Below the pieces are notes generated by a model. That model had not been told where the DNA came from. It worked only from the letters and a program-made list of their open reading frames with translations, and ran no database searches. Both the position numbers and the translations under genes were made by a program. From the NCBI GenBank assembly GCA_021234155.1, contig JAJEKV010000047.1, forward strand, positions 1,414,494 through 1,478,493: a stretch of 64,000 bases of DNA. Reading direction: 5' to 3'. Origin of the DNA: Isoetes taiwanensis. Taxonomy: Eukaryota; Streptophyta; Lycopodiopsida; Isoetales; Isoetaceae. Numbering within the stretch: position 1 is the first letter of the stretch; every line of letters starts with the position of its first letter. Below are positions 10,435 to 21,683 of the stretch, piece after piece.

Positions 10435-11250
10435 CTTAGTATGCTTCTTAGTTAACCTTAAGTTCTGGCTCATGTCCTCTAGTTGGTAGAATACATGTGC
10501 CAGAATCTTGGAACGTGTGGGCGATGATGAGATAAGCCTTTAAGGCGTTCTCTAGGCCAACATGCACCAAGAGGTGCGCATGACCAATAGGGTCATGCGA
10601 GAGAGAGAAGGAAAGGCATGGTGCGCGATGATGGGACATCGGTCGGATGCTCCCTATGCCACGATGTGGGGGTCGCACACCTGGCCGTAGGGGGGTCATG
10701 GTGAAGGTCAAAGTGATCATGCGCGATGATGGGATCGTGAGACGTTCCCTAGCTTGAAACCCTTGGGGCATGATGCACTAGGGGTTTTCGGCAGGGGTGG
10801 CGAAGTACAAGGTAGCACTTGATCATGGGCGATGATGGGATCATCTTAAATGGTCCTTAAGCTCAAATCCGGAAGGGCCATGATCGAGTGCAAGGTATTG
10901 GTAAGGGGGGTGGTCCCCTAAAACCACAATTTTATTAATTAGACTAACGTAATATGCTCCATGTGCAGGCAAGTGAGAAGGAGCATCGAGGTGGAGCGCA
11001 TTACGAGAAGATGGGGGAACCATAATTTAGATTATGAACCCTAATAACTCTTATAATAATGTTTTGAATTATTGTAAGAAGTAACCTTGTTAAGGCTATA
11101 TAATTTTGTATAAGTACAAATATAGCCTAAATTTTGACATTTAACTCTTTAATAACAAGTTGATCGTTGAATTTAAGTATATGTTTGTGTTGTTTTGCAG
11201 GATCGAGTAGCCTCGTCACCTTAGCGCAATGCTGAGGACAGCATTGTTCT
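10435..11250 (+). other. 3' untranslated region with about 100-bp periodic repeat
   Basis: There is no gene. The phrase GATGATGGGATC or close variants recurs at about 10523, 10627, 10727 and 10829, each set in a related context (CATGCGCGATGATGG, then a CTTGAAACC or similar phrase). The spacing is close to 100 bp. The same repeats occur on the other strand at 60530-60980, next to a second chromovirus integrase end. Confidence 0.65.
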
Positions 11251-11263
11251 AAGGGGGGGAGAA
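11251..11263 (+). promoter_or_regulatory. Polypurine tract
   Basis: AAGGGGGGGAGAA lies directly before the TGTGACG that starts the 3' LTR. It is the plus-strand primer site for reverse transcription. The same tract, in reverse, borders the LTR at 49427. Confidence 0.88.
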
Positions 11264-12897
11264 TGTGACGTTCCAGGGGAATATATGCTATATATACGTA
11301 TATTCCTGGACCCGTCACCATACAAGTCTACCGGAGTAGCCTTGTATGCATTGGAAAGTGGCAAGGGGTGCACATCTAAGTTAATTGTTTAACTTAGATA
11401 ACCTTAGGATAAGACCCATTTCCACATGGCCTTATCCTATTGGGCAACCGCCACACGGCCTCATCCTAGTGGTGCCACGTGGCATCCCATGTGGACCCAC
11501 ACCTATATTAGCTCTAACCCTAACCCTAGACCCTTTTTCCCTGACCTAGCACCTAAACCCTCATCCACGCGCCCGAAACTCCGTTTCGAGCATCGTTCGT
11601 CGTAGCTCAGCACGGAGGCGGCAGCCCCGGAAGGTGTGTATGATCGTGAGAGGGAGCAAGTCTTGAGCCACGCCAAGGAGCATGGAGACGCCAGGGATGG
11701 GAGGAAGCGCTTCTGGAGGAGGTAGGTTGAGTAGAGTCCATGTTAGTTCATCTGGGAGTTAGCACTCCAGATGGGTTAGTATTTCGTAGCTAGAGTAGAG
11801 CCACCCTAGATCCTTTGTTGAACATCTTGAACCCTAATCAATGAACCCTAACTAATAGTTAGATATGTATGATTAGGTTAAGATGTTCATATGATATTGT
11901 TCATGATGATTATGGGATGATGGTTGATCATGTTTGTTCCTCTTGTGTTGGGAAGGGGGGTAGAGACCTAGGGCCATATGTAGTATGTTCCTAGTATAGA
12001 TCCCTTAGTTCCTATTAGATTGCGGCATGTGCATAGGAACCCACCGGGCTACGGAGGCTATGATGTGACTCAAAGACTACACAACGGGGCTAGAGGCAAT
12101 GGGCGGAGGGAGGATCCCGCCCGAGTGGGGGGCTCTGGGGATCCCATAGTGAGCTAGGCTTATGGTGGGTCACTTAGGTGTGGGCGGGCATGGGTCCCAC
12201 ACCTCCCGGGCGAAGGTGTTGCCCGCCTCTCAAGAGTTGCAAGTGCGGCTTGGCTCTTGTTTTGGGGGTTGATCAGGGTCTGAATCGTGTGTCGTCCACG
12301 ATTCTCTAGCCGCCCATGGAGCCTCTAGACCCAGGAAGGGAGATGCAACCCTTCCTACCTCGACCGGACCGGGGAGATGCAACCGGAGTAGTCCCGATGG
12401 TGATGCCATGGGATTGCGTATCCGGAAGGTCGAGTCATGCGAGCCTGATCTAGCCCATCCGCAAAGTATGCAAGGAGGGGCGGATGGAGTGGTCAACCCT
12501 AGCCATTGTCTTATGCCAGCCCCGCCATTGTTATGACTCGGTCCGCTCTATCTTGAGGCCTATCCGATTGATTCGACTTCCTTATGTGTGTCGATCCACG
12601 TGTAGGAGCTCTCACGTTTTATGGTATGTAGGCTATGTTCTTTGCACCTTTGGATATGTGATGGACTACCCTTCGAGGTAGTATTTGTATTGTTGATGCT
12701 AGTTCTGACATGTTTATCGCTTCCGCTGTTATAGGAGCCCATAGGGGAAGGGCACGCCAAGACACCTCCGTGTCCCCTCCCCGCACTAGGGTCACCTTTA
12801 GAGTGGGGTAGAGCCGGAGGGCCTTGGTGGGGTGTTGAGTAGGATGGGGGATTTCTCGCCGAGTGGCCGGCCCGCCAGATATTTAGCGGGAGTCGCG
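11264..12897 (+). repeat. 3' LTR of the chromovirus
   Basis: It begins TGTGACGTTCC after the polypurine tract and matches the 5' LTR base for base apart from substitutions and many small indels. The end is degraded: where the 5' LTR reads GGGCGTCACA, this copy reads GGGAGTCGCG at 12888-12897. Alternatively the LTR is cut at about 12883 by the Helitron end. Length is about 1630 bp. Confidence 0.88.
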
Positions 12898-12903
12898 TGA
12901 CTC
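12890..12903 (-). repeat. Candidate Helitron 3' terminal hairpin
   Basis: A perfect 5-bp stem with a 4-nt loop (GAGTC gcgt GACTC on the + strand) lies a few bases from TTAG, the complement of CTAA. Helitrons have such a hairpin shortly before CTRR. It could also be a chance palindrome in a mutated LTR end. Confidence 0.4.
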
Positions 12904-13195
12904 ACCTAATTGTGTTTTTGAAAAGATTTCACAATGCACCAGGCAATTATTTAGGACATTAATGTGGGATTCCGATACCAACTCTAGTTTTTATGTTGAT
13001 ATATAAGAAATAGCTCAATTTTCTTTTTTATAGCAGACTGTTTTAAAATGGGAATTGCAGCGGCATAACTGATGTATGGTGCAGTAGTAAGATGATCAAA
13101 AACCTTTTCAAACAGTGTATTTTATTATTGAATTGAATTTTAGTGAAACGAAATAAACTACAATTTAGAGGAAAGAAAAAATACCTGGTCTGGAA

Positions 13196-14551
13196 TTATC
13201 GAAGAAGTTCTTCATAAACAACATTTGTTGTTGTTAGAGATGTATTTTCTTTGCGCAATAGAATAAGAACGTCTTCTTTTCTTCTTATTCGTGTTAGTGC
13301 TGTGTATAATTGTCCATGCGCGAATACATCATTTATTAGGTCGAGCACGATCTTGTTTAGTGTCAAACCTTGACAACTATTGAATGTTGTGGAATATGCG
13401 AGCCTAAGAGGAAGCTGTCGGCGATGTATTGTCCAAGGTCTATTTTCTGGTTCATAGAAGAAGTCTACCCGATATATTGGATGTATTGTACCATTCTCTT
13501 TTGCTGTGCTGCAGATCACTTTAACCATAACAAACTTTTCATGAAGTGCTTCAATGATAACTCGAGCATTTTTTACTAAACCTTTTTCTCTGTCTAATGT
13601 TTTCATTATATGATAGATAGCACCAACTTTTAAATGCAGGTCATGATCTGGTATTTCTTGTGTAAAGTGCATTAATAAGTCTGGATTTGCATATGGATGA
13701 TCTTCTACGCGTCAATCGTCTTCTGTGATATGGTCTAAGCTGTAATATCGTTTTTCTTCCCTTTTCAGTAATGACATTACTCGTCGATTGAAATCATCAA
13801 TGTTGCGATTAAGTGGCGATAAGAAAGCTCGCTTCTCACATTCTGATGAGTTGGCTAGAGTCTCAGCTGGATAGAGAAAATGGATTGCATCGTCAAGGTT
13901 TGTAGTTGTTGCAAACATTGCGATAGAAACTAATGAATGTTTGAAATCTTCTCCTATTCGGTCAACGTAAGCAATCAGTTCTTTATCAGCTGCATTGCGA
14001 ACTGGTTGGTGCAACTTAAGAACATTGAAGCTATTCCATAATGAAGATGATTTTATTGACGCATTGATTGCGGCAGTTCTACCAGCTCCACGGACAATGG
14101 GAGCTACTTGTCTGAAATCGCCAGCTGCCACAATACATTTTCCACCAAATGGTTCTTTATTTCCACATAATTCTTGAAGAAGAGCATTTACCGCTGATAT
14201 GACAGCCTTGTTGGCCATGGAAAATTCATCCCATACTATTATGCTGCTTTGTATCAACAATTCTGCATAGCCAGATTTGTGGGTCATCATTGAATGAATA
14301 TTAATGTTATTTTCTAATACGGGTATCTGAAATAATGAGTGAGCTGTTCTGCCTCCAGGATACAATAGTGCAGCCAATGCCATTGTTCCACATGGTAAAG
14401 CTATCAAACCACGTGCTCTTACATATAAGCATAATGCATTCAGCAAATATATTTTCCCTGTACCTGCTTTGCCATCAACAAATGTTGGTGGTGTTGGTGT
14501 TTCTTTGTCTATCATTGCACATATCATGTCAAAAATTTTCTTCTGATTGAA
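13196..14551 (-). pseudogene. Helitron helicase domain (PIF1-like), one stop and one frameshift
   Basis: Read on the - strand, the frame 14527-13712 has Walker A as VDGKAGTGKIYLL (about 14445-14480), where the usual GKT/S is GKI. Walker B is IIVWDEFSM, followed by AAGDFRQVAPIV, the helicase motif with Q that marks PIF1 relatives. A TGA at 13712-13714 interrupts the frame. It then continues in the same frame to 13196 with the C-terminal motifs TTFNSCQGLTL and GQLYTALTRIRR (motifs V and VI). The start is joined to the Rep domain by a one-base shift in a T/A run at about 14535. The helicase would unwind DNA during rolling-circle transposition. The Walker A change and the stop suggest it is dead. 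Confidence 0.9.
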
Positions 14552-17531
14552 GTTTAGTGATGGTCAGATTTTTTAAGGTTTGCTGATATTTTTCTGTGTC
14601 TGCAAACTTTGACATTTCATTAATCAGATTTCTACTACTGTTTGGTTCTATTTGCAGCCCGAATGCAGTAATGTTTGTATCGTGCTGAACCAGTGTGTCA
14701 TTTATTAATTCTAAACATTCGTTATACGCTGAGCTATCATCATTCTGATATTTTTCAAACATGTCTCTTGCTAATGCAAACCGATATCTGTTCCACAAAT
14801 CCATCACCGGTGCTTGGTCCATTAGCAGCAATGTAAACAAAAATCGCAACTGTGAAGGGTTTAATGCTAATGCCACTGCTTCTTCCATGACTAGATCAGC
14901 TTGATTGCTTGCATCCGTTAACCCGAATGCTTCTGCTGCCTTTTGGTATGTCTCATATTCTACACCATTTATTGTTCCTGCATCAACCCAATCTCTGCAT
15001 GGTTTATGTAGAAGTATTTGCCGCAAGTAAAATGCTTCGCCTACATGAGGAAGCAGCAAACGAATGCGGCATACTAAGTTTTGATTAGCTCGCTTTCTTA
15101 TAATCTGTCCATCGTTTAGCTCAACATTATCATCGGGTTTTTTTGAACTTTCCTTGTTAGGAATGAGGACGTATGTCTCGTTATACTGTACATATGTCAT
15201 TTCATTAAACTCCGGGCGATTTGGTCTCAGGAAATACCTGTCCAACAATGATAACGATGGAGAGCACTTTCCTGTTCTTCCAAATTGCTGCTTATTTTGC
15301 CCTGGGAGATGCAGTGGAAGGCATCTTACAACAGGTGTTTTTTTTGTCATGTTATAACCTAGTATTCGCCATGCTGCTTCTGTTGCAGATAGGTATCGAG
15401 CGTCGAGATAATCATGAACCTCGTTGACCCGCTCTTTTTCTTGAATAGTTTTTTTCCCACTGGCATCTTTTTTTTGGAGCTGGTATTTGATAGAATCGAA
15501 ACCTTTATAAATGTAGCTATATACATATGAGAATATATGCACAGTTGATGCAATATCAACAGTTATATGACAATTCATTTTCTCCAACAGAAATTTATTG
15601 TAGGGTACGACGAATACATCATCTATGTGTCTTCTCCTATATTGCACATATCCTTTCTCATCAATATAGCTGCTCTCTACAATGGGTCGTGGAAATTTCC
15701 AGCAGCAAGTACCCTTTTCTGAACATCTAAAAGAATGATGGTGCACCATAAACTTTTCTACTTTCACACGTTCAGACACATCTGTTGGCAACTCGGCACA
15801 TATAATTTGGTCAATTACACTGATTGGAATATCTATTTCTGTTCGTAGGACCAAGTGTGCATGGGGCAAGCCTCTTTTTTGGAATCCTATAACATGTATT
15901 ATGTAAGAGATCGGGCCGAAGTACTCTTTGAGGAGTTTTTTTAGCTGATGTAGCCGACTGTGAAATGCTCGGCAAACAATTATTGGCAGATCTGCGCTTG
16001 TTTTTCCCTGGACAGTTTTCTCTCGAATTTCACACCAATCAGGATCGGTAGTCATTGTTATGAACAAAGTTGGATGACCCTTTGATCTTGCCAAAGCAAG
16101 AGCATCGGCAATCTGAGAAGTACACCATCGCCGACAACCCAGAAATGAAGACGGTAAAATAATGTCATCACCATTATCGTTATTATTATCCCCAAAATCA
16201 TCCCGGTTCATATGCTCTAATTTTTTATATCCTTCCGTGTATATATTGTTTAATCTTTCCTCTTCAACACGAGAGAACATGTCAACCAAGTATTCGCCAC
16301 AAAGCCGCCCTAATTGTGCGAATCTTGTTTCATGGAGTAATCGTTGTTTATACCACTGAATTTGAGACAATCCAAATTCGTTCTTTGGACTCCATCCTAT
16401 CGTTCCGTGTGGAAAAAATAGTGGATACTCTAATGTTTCATACAGTGGGTCCAAGATACTAATAAATATCGGTGAACCTTCATGTTTTAGCCAAAAGCCA
16501 ATCATTCTTGGTTCAATAGTTGTTGTGTTATTCACATCAGCTATGGCTGCTATTTCATCTTTTGCTGTTATACCACTGATGGTAAGCATCACATCTTTTC
16601 TATTCAGATTTCCAACATTCTTTAAAGCTCGTGCAAATGGGTTTACCTGGTCCAACATGCTAGCTATTTGAGATACCCATTCAAATTTAACGTTCTTTGA
16701 AGATGCCACATTATAACGTTCTGACTCATCATAAATATACCAATGCAAAGGGTTAATCTCTTCTAGTGTTGGGAGCAATCTATGATATGTTCTGCCCATA
16801 ATGCTGACACATGATGGAGCTTCTAGATGAATGAATGATCCGTTTACACCAAGCACGCTAAAACAGAATAAGTTGTTTATTTTCCGTGAATCTCTGGAAA
16901 ATTTGGCAGTCGAATATAATGTTTCTATGTTTCCTGGTAGTTTAGGGAGTGCCAACTTCCATTTACCATTGTTACAACAAAACCCTTCTCTCTCTGTTTT
17001 TAATAGTTTCAGTCCACAATCATTATATCTCTTATCCCACTTAGGATTGATCTCTCCCTTTCTTATGTTTTTATTCATTTTTAAGATCAACTTCTCCCAA
17101 TAGTTCTCCATTCTCTTATAACTTTCTCTGTCCTCGGTATTTTTCTCATCGTTTGCTTCATATTTCATTTCTTCTTGATTCTGTTTGTTGTTTATTTCTT
17201 TCATCTCATATGTCTTTCTTGGACGACCCCTTTTACGAATACTGCTCGTAATACTGTCATTTGTGAATACTCCAGTGTCATCTAAATCACGATTCCATGA
17301 TTTACTGTCTCTTATTCTATGATGACGTCTGGTCAACAGATTATTTGTCGTAACAATCTGCGATTCAATTTTTTTAGGACGCCCTCTTTTGCATATGCTG
17401 CTCTCAGTATCGACTTTCTTTTCTATTTTGGGTCTTTTATGTTTTATCTCACTACCGGTTAGCTGCTCAGCATGTCTTTCGATTCCTTTCCTTTTTCCTG
17501 TTCTATGGATACTCATGGTTTCATGATCCAT
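14529..17531 (-). CDS. Helitron Rep (HUH nuclease) domain, 1000 codons open
   Basis: This long intact frame reads from ATG 17531. Residues 1-130 are basic and contain two AT-hook-like motifs, CKRGRPKK and RKRGRPRK, which may bind AT-rich DNA. A CCxxG zinc-type stretch (FCCNNGKWKL, about 180-190) is typical of Helitron proteins. The helicase-like N region holds FITMTTDPDW (about 490). The HUH nuclease signature is GFQKRGLPHAHLVL (about 550-563), and the catalytic tyrosine region is YSYIYKGFD (about 665-675), with both tyrosines present. The protein would nick and join DNA in rolling-circle transposition. The frame stops just before the helicase because of a one-base shift, so the usual RepHel fusion is broken. 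Confidence 0.92.
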   Translation of the reverse strand: MDHETMSIHRTGKRKGIERHAEQLTGSEIKHKRPKIEKKVDTESSICKRGRPKKIESQIVTTNNLLTRRHHRIRDSKSWNRDLDDTGVFTNDSITSSIRKRGRPRKTYEMKEINNKQNQEEMKYEANDEKNTEDRESYKRMENYWEKLILKMNKNIRKGEINPKWDKRYNDCGLKLLKTEREGFCCNNGKWKLALPKLPGNIETLYSTAKFSRDSRKINNLFCFSVLGVNGSFIHLEAPSCVSIMGRTYHRLLPTLEEINPLHWYIYDESERYNVASSKNVKFEWVSQIASMLDQVNPFARALKNVGNLNRKDVMLTISGITAKDEIAAIADVNNTTTIEPRMIGFWLKHEGSPIFISILDPLYETLEYPLFFPHGTIGWSPKNEFGLSQIQWYKQRLLHETRFAQLGRLCGEYLVDMFSRVEEERLNNIYTEGYKKLEHMNRDDFGDNNNDNGDDIILPSSFLGCRRWCTSQIADALALARSKGHPTLFITMTTDPDWCEIREKTVQGKTSADLPIIVCRAFHSRLHQLKKLLKEYFGPISYIIHVIGFQKRGLPHAHLVLRTEIDIPISVIDQIICAELPTDVSERVKVEKFMVHHHSFRCSEKGTCCWKFPRPIVESSYIDEKGYVQYRRRHIDDVFVVPYNKFLLEKMNCHITVDIASTVHIFSYVYSYIYKGFDSIKYQLQKKDASGKKTIQEKERVNEVHDYLDARYLSATEAAWRILGYNMTKKTPVVRCLPLHLPGQNKQQFGRTGKCSPSLSLLDRYFLRPNRPEFNEMTYVQYNETYVLIPNKESSKKPDDNVELNDGQIIRKRANQNLVCRIRLLLPHVGEAFYLRQILLHKPCRDWVDAGTINGVEYETYQKAAEAFGLTDASNQADLVMEEAVALALNPSQLRFLFTLLLMDQAPVMDLWNRYRFALARDMFEKYQNDDSSAYNECLELINDTLVQHDTNITAFGLQIEPNSSRNLINEMSKFADTEKYQQTLKNLTITKLQSEENF

Positions 17532-19916
17532 TATCCTATTTACGATGACTTTATTCAGACAATCATGCTGTAAATATAATTTGATTACACTAAAAAGGAA
17601 AATGTTATAGAAGATAGAAACTACTCACTTTGATCGTCTCCTTCAAGTTTTACATTTATTTATATCCTCCTGTGTATGTACTCCCAACGCCAGCTGCTGA
17701 ATACAAAGACAAAATTTTTTATCCTATTTCCATTTAGATCAAATGCCCTAACCTGATTTTTTAATGTTTATATCTATGCATAACCTTATTTGATTCAACA
17801 TCAGCTGCTAAATACAAAGGTAAAAAATCTCACTCTGTACTCATTTGCCCCCTCCCCGTCTTCCCAATGTACTTTAGATGACATTACTATGTAGAATAAT
17901 ATTACCAGTTTTCAGAGTTTACAAAATGTAATAAGGTCCATCACGCTATTAATCTGTTGCAATGGAATTTATTAAAAAATACTTATATGTATACGTCTAA
18001 GCTGATAGAGCTCCAATCTAAGAAGACTTTACTCATGTAAGAACACTTCTCTGTGGTCTTGAAGCTCGAACAGCACCTCTCGTAGGCTTGTTGAGATCAT
18101 TACGGGAGGGTAATGGATAATGGGACTCGTTATGCCCCCGTCCGACATTAACCTCAATTTGTACTTGTGATTATGTATATAAGCGTGCGGTATGTCGGCA
18201 TCCTTATTGCTACTAAGGTTTTTCCCGAAAACCCTTGGTGAGGGTTTTTAATCCTCGTAGTAATCGCTGCTTTGCTCTTCTTCGGACTCTTTTGTACTTG
18301 GGTCCCATAGGCCAGTTGGTCTCCGTGGACGATAAAATCATATTCTATTCTATTCTATTCTGAAACGAAAATTATACCATATAATATAGAAGTATTATCA
18401 AGAATGCTTACAATAGTGTAAACAATCGTTTAGTAGAGCACAATGGGCATTTGTGGCATCAACACAAAATGCCATCTATGGATCGCTATGAAACATTTTT
18501 CAGTTTATCATGCTCCCTTAAAAACGTCAACGTATTCTAATTGTTAAACCAAAGTTAATCCATAGATACTCAGCAGTTGATCATGTTTCCTTTATAAAGA
18601 TAACTACAGTCATAGCTGCACTACTTTAAATATGCAATTTGGGATTTATCCTTTGTAACTATCAGAATGGTGCCTCTCACCATTCTAACTTACTGTCTGA
18701 TCTGCCAGTACTGTGGTCCCAACCAAAATTTGAATAACTAGCCATTCAATCTTCTCAGCCACTAATTTCATTTGTTGCAACTTGCTGTTCACACAGTTAA
18801 TTTCACAAATCTTAGCAATGGCTATAAAAAACATAGGCTACTCACTTTGGCAGCATCTTTCGACCTTTATGTTTATTTATGCTCTTTTGCACACGTCTCC
18901 TCAACAACAACTGCAAAGTAGAAACATACATCATTTTAGCTTGGATACTAAACCTGTCTGAACATCTTTTCGTTCTTTCAATATTGGTATAATGAAAAAT
19001 ACAAAAACTTAGCCTTAATATTTTGAAAAATAACCACCTTAAAGACGCCTAACTACCGTTCTAACTTACCGTCTCATCTGCCAGTGTAGTAGTCCCAACT
19101 AGAATCTGAATAACTAACTATTATTGAATTTTTTTTGTGGCATCAACACAAAACGGTTATTATATGCCCCTTTACACACGTCTCTCCAAAAGCAACTGTA
19201 AGATAAAAATATCTTAGCTTACACATTAAGCATCTATCAGCATCTCTCTACTCTTTCAATAAATCCCGCGTGCAAATCCCACAAAACATTTGGCATAATC
19301 AAGAATATAAAAACTTAGCATCGGAAAAGGAAAAACCTTAGAACAACACGAATTTGAGCGAATTGCCGATTCCTTTAATTTCTCCTATCCGCGCACCTCC
19401 ACTAAATCTTCACGGATTTCCAGCTTTCACCTCCCAAAACGACAAAAAAACCTGAAAACAACGAATCTTAACCTAAAACCCTGGTTCCGGCCACTTTGGA
19501 TCCCCTTCACCTTATTGCAATTGACGAATCCACATTCTTCCCTAATCGCACCCTGTCGTCCACGTGGAATTTTTTGCCCCTACACACATCATCTTTTTTC
19601 TACCATGTTTTAGAGCATTATGATTGATTTAAATGAGCATTAATGTTGTACTTATTTCTGAAAATTGACTATAATCATATGACTTTTATATATTTAACTT
19701 AACTCTTATGTTTTAAATTCTTATGAATTAAATGATTTGCTGGAATTTAACGATGTTAATACAATGTTTATGCGTTAAATATTGCGAGTGCTTTTTTATG
19801 TTTAAGTATTTTAAGGAGAAAAAAAAATTAAGTCCGCACACTGTTACTTTTACACTAAAAACAATGCACATGAAAGTCTAAGTTTTATTATGCCTTGCAA
19901 TTTGAAAGTCCACTTT
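17532..19916. other. Non-coding stretch with diverged duplications; no gene
   Basis: No reading frame of interest. Several phrases recur in order: 'ctactcacttt' at about 17626 and 18838, 'gtggcatcaacacaaaa' at 18453 and 19137, 'attctaacttactgtc'/'gttctaacttaccgtc' at 18683 and 19056, and 'acacgtctcc' at 18890 and 19175. This suggests old tandem duplication of a 400-500 bp unit, perhaps the 5' non-coding part of the Helitron. 'GTGAGTAG' on the - strand at the 'ctactcac' sites resembles a splice donor. About 18045-18360 looks like a separate insert ending in (ATTCT)n. Confidence 0.45.
18200..18360 (+). repeat. Retroelement-like terminal segment with GGTTTTTCCCGAAAACCC motif
   Basis: AAGGTTTTTCCCGAAAACCC then GGGTTTTTAATCC closely resembles the sequence at 56722-56767, pointing to a shared repeat family. 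It ends in a run of ATTCT pentamers (18343-18359). Such G/T-rich stretches are common in LTRs and LINE tails of plants. The class is undetermined. Confidence 0.4.
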
Positions 19917-19919
19917 TTA

Positions 19920-20228
19920 GGCCCAGATTCCACTATCCCGGCGGTAGTTGCAGGGACGAATTGAGAGGCCACAAATCAGCAAATGACGCCAGTGTTGCTG
20001 TTCCATTGCAGGGTGGAAGATGATGAGTTGGAGTCACAAATCATGAATTTTAGTGACGGGCGACCTTGCCCGGGAGATGCACGAAAATTCGCCAGCTAGG
20101 ATAACTAAAGCTTTGATTAGCAAAGCTGCCGATCTATAATGGAATCTCAACTGCGGCAATTAGCCCTGATTTGCCCGCCACTTCTTCTTATCAAGTCTCG
20201 AAATAGACGCATTAGTGGAATCTGGGCC
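19920..20228 (+). mobile_element. Tourist/Harbinger-like MITE, copy 1
   Basis: A 309-bp element with 16-bp perfect terminal inverted repeats, GGCCCAGATTCCACTA at the left and TAGTGGAATCTGGGCC at the right. It is flanked by TTA on both sides (19917-19919 and 20229-20231). A three-base TWA duplication is the mark of PIF/Harbinger elements. It has no coding capacity. It differs from copy 2 by only a few bases and a 3-bp indel. Confidence 0.9.
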
Positions 20229-20446
20229 TTAGAGTGACCTTCAAAAAAAAGTCAGGGCAGCCCTTGAATTTCCAACCCTGCTCGGCCAGACTCGGTGGCG
20301 ATACGGCTTTGCCGTCAAGGTCGCCTTTGATGAATTTTCTTGAGCGGTAAGTTAGTAATTTCTCTATTACCTAACGTGGACGAACTAGAAGGTGTCCTGA
20401 TATTAATTTAAGCCAAGAAAAATATCAGTAAGATTTTAACGTCTAA

Positions 20447-20752
20447 GGCCCAGATTCCACTATCCCGGCGGTAGTTGCAGGGACGAATTGAGAGGCCACA
20501 AATCAGCAAATGACGCCAGTGTTGCTGTTCCATTGCAGGGTGGAAGATGATGAGTTGGAGTCACAAATCATGAATTTTAGTGATGGGCGACCTTGCCCGG
20601 GAGATGCACGAAAATTCGCCAGCTAGGATAACTAAAGCTTTGATTAGCAAAGCTGATCTATAATGGAATCTCAACTGCGGCAATTAGCCCTGATTTGCCC
20701 GCCACTTCTTCTTATCAAGTCTCGAAATAGACGCGTTAGTGGAATCTGGGCC
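20447..20752 (+). mobile_element. Tourist/Harbinger-like MITE, copy 2
   Basis: The same element in the same orientation, 306 bp, with identical 16-bp inverted repeats and a TAA duplication on both sides (20444-20446 and 20753-20755). Versus copy 1 it has GATGGGC for GACGGGC, a 3-bp deletion in GCTGCCGATC, and GCGTT for GCATT. It ends about 240 bp upstream of the ubiquitin start codon, so it may lie in the promoter. Confidence 0.9.
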
Positions 20753-20867
20753 TAATTATGAGCCACGTTGCAAAAGGAACTAGAATTGTTTTGTAGGAAA
20801 AATCAAAATCTCGTTTACGTGGCACAGGTGGGCTCAAACGGCACGGCGGATGCGAAAATGCCATTAG

Positions 20868-21683
<816 letters not shown>

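Larger units (their letters stand above)
1..12897 (+). mobile_element. Ty3/gypsy chromovirus carrying a histone H3-like gene, near full length
   Basis: Seen: two similar long terminal regions (1-1371 and 11264-12897) flank a tRNA-Met-type primer site, a CCHC zinc-knuckle gag with a DTGSS protease, RT, RNase H, integrase with a chromodomain, and a polypurine tract. The order protease-RT-RNase H-integrase is that of Ty3/gypsy, and the chromodomain places it among chromoviruses. The unusual part is a histone H3-like region at 1952-3065 and a further unrecognised region at 4360-5365, both ahead of gag. About 260 bp of the 5' LTR lie outside the window, judging by alignment of base 1 with about 11525. 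Many frameshifts and stops show that this copy is not autonomous. A Helitron adjoins the 3' LTR end. Confidence 0.93.
12883..17531 (-). mobile_element. Helitron (RepHel type), inactivated; 5' limit not found
   Basis: The - strand carries a Rep/helicase-like replication initiator followed by a PIF1-type helicase, the diagnostic pair of Helitrons. Coding is interrupted by one frameshift and one nonsense codon. The candidate 3' terminus on the - strand is a hairpin GAGTC-ACGC-GACTC (12890-12903) followed by CCGCTAA, fitting the CTRR end rule. The base beyond it is T rather than the expected A on the + strand, so the end is tentative. The 5' TC end could not be located within 17532-19900. Confidence 0.85.

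Noticed and set aside
18340-18360. Pentanucleotide run as telomere-like repeat
   Set aside because: ATTCT is not the plant telomere unit and there are only about three or four copies.
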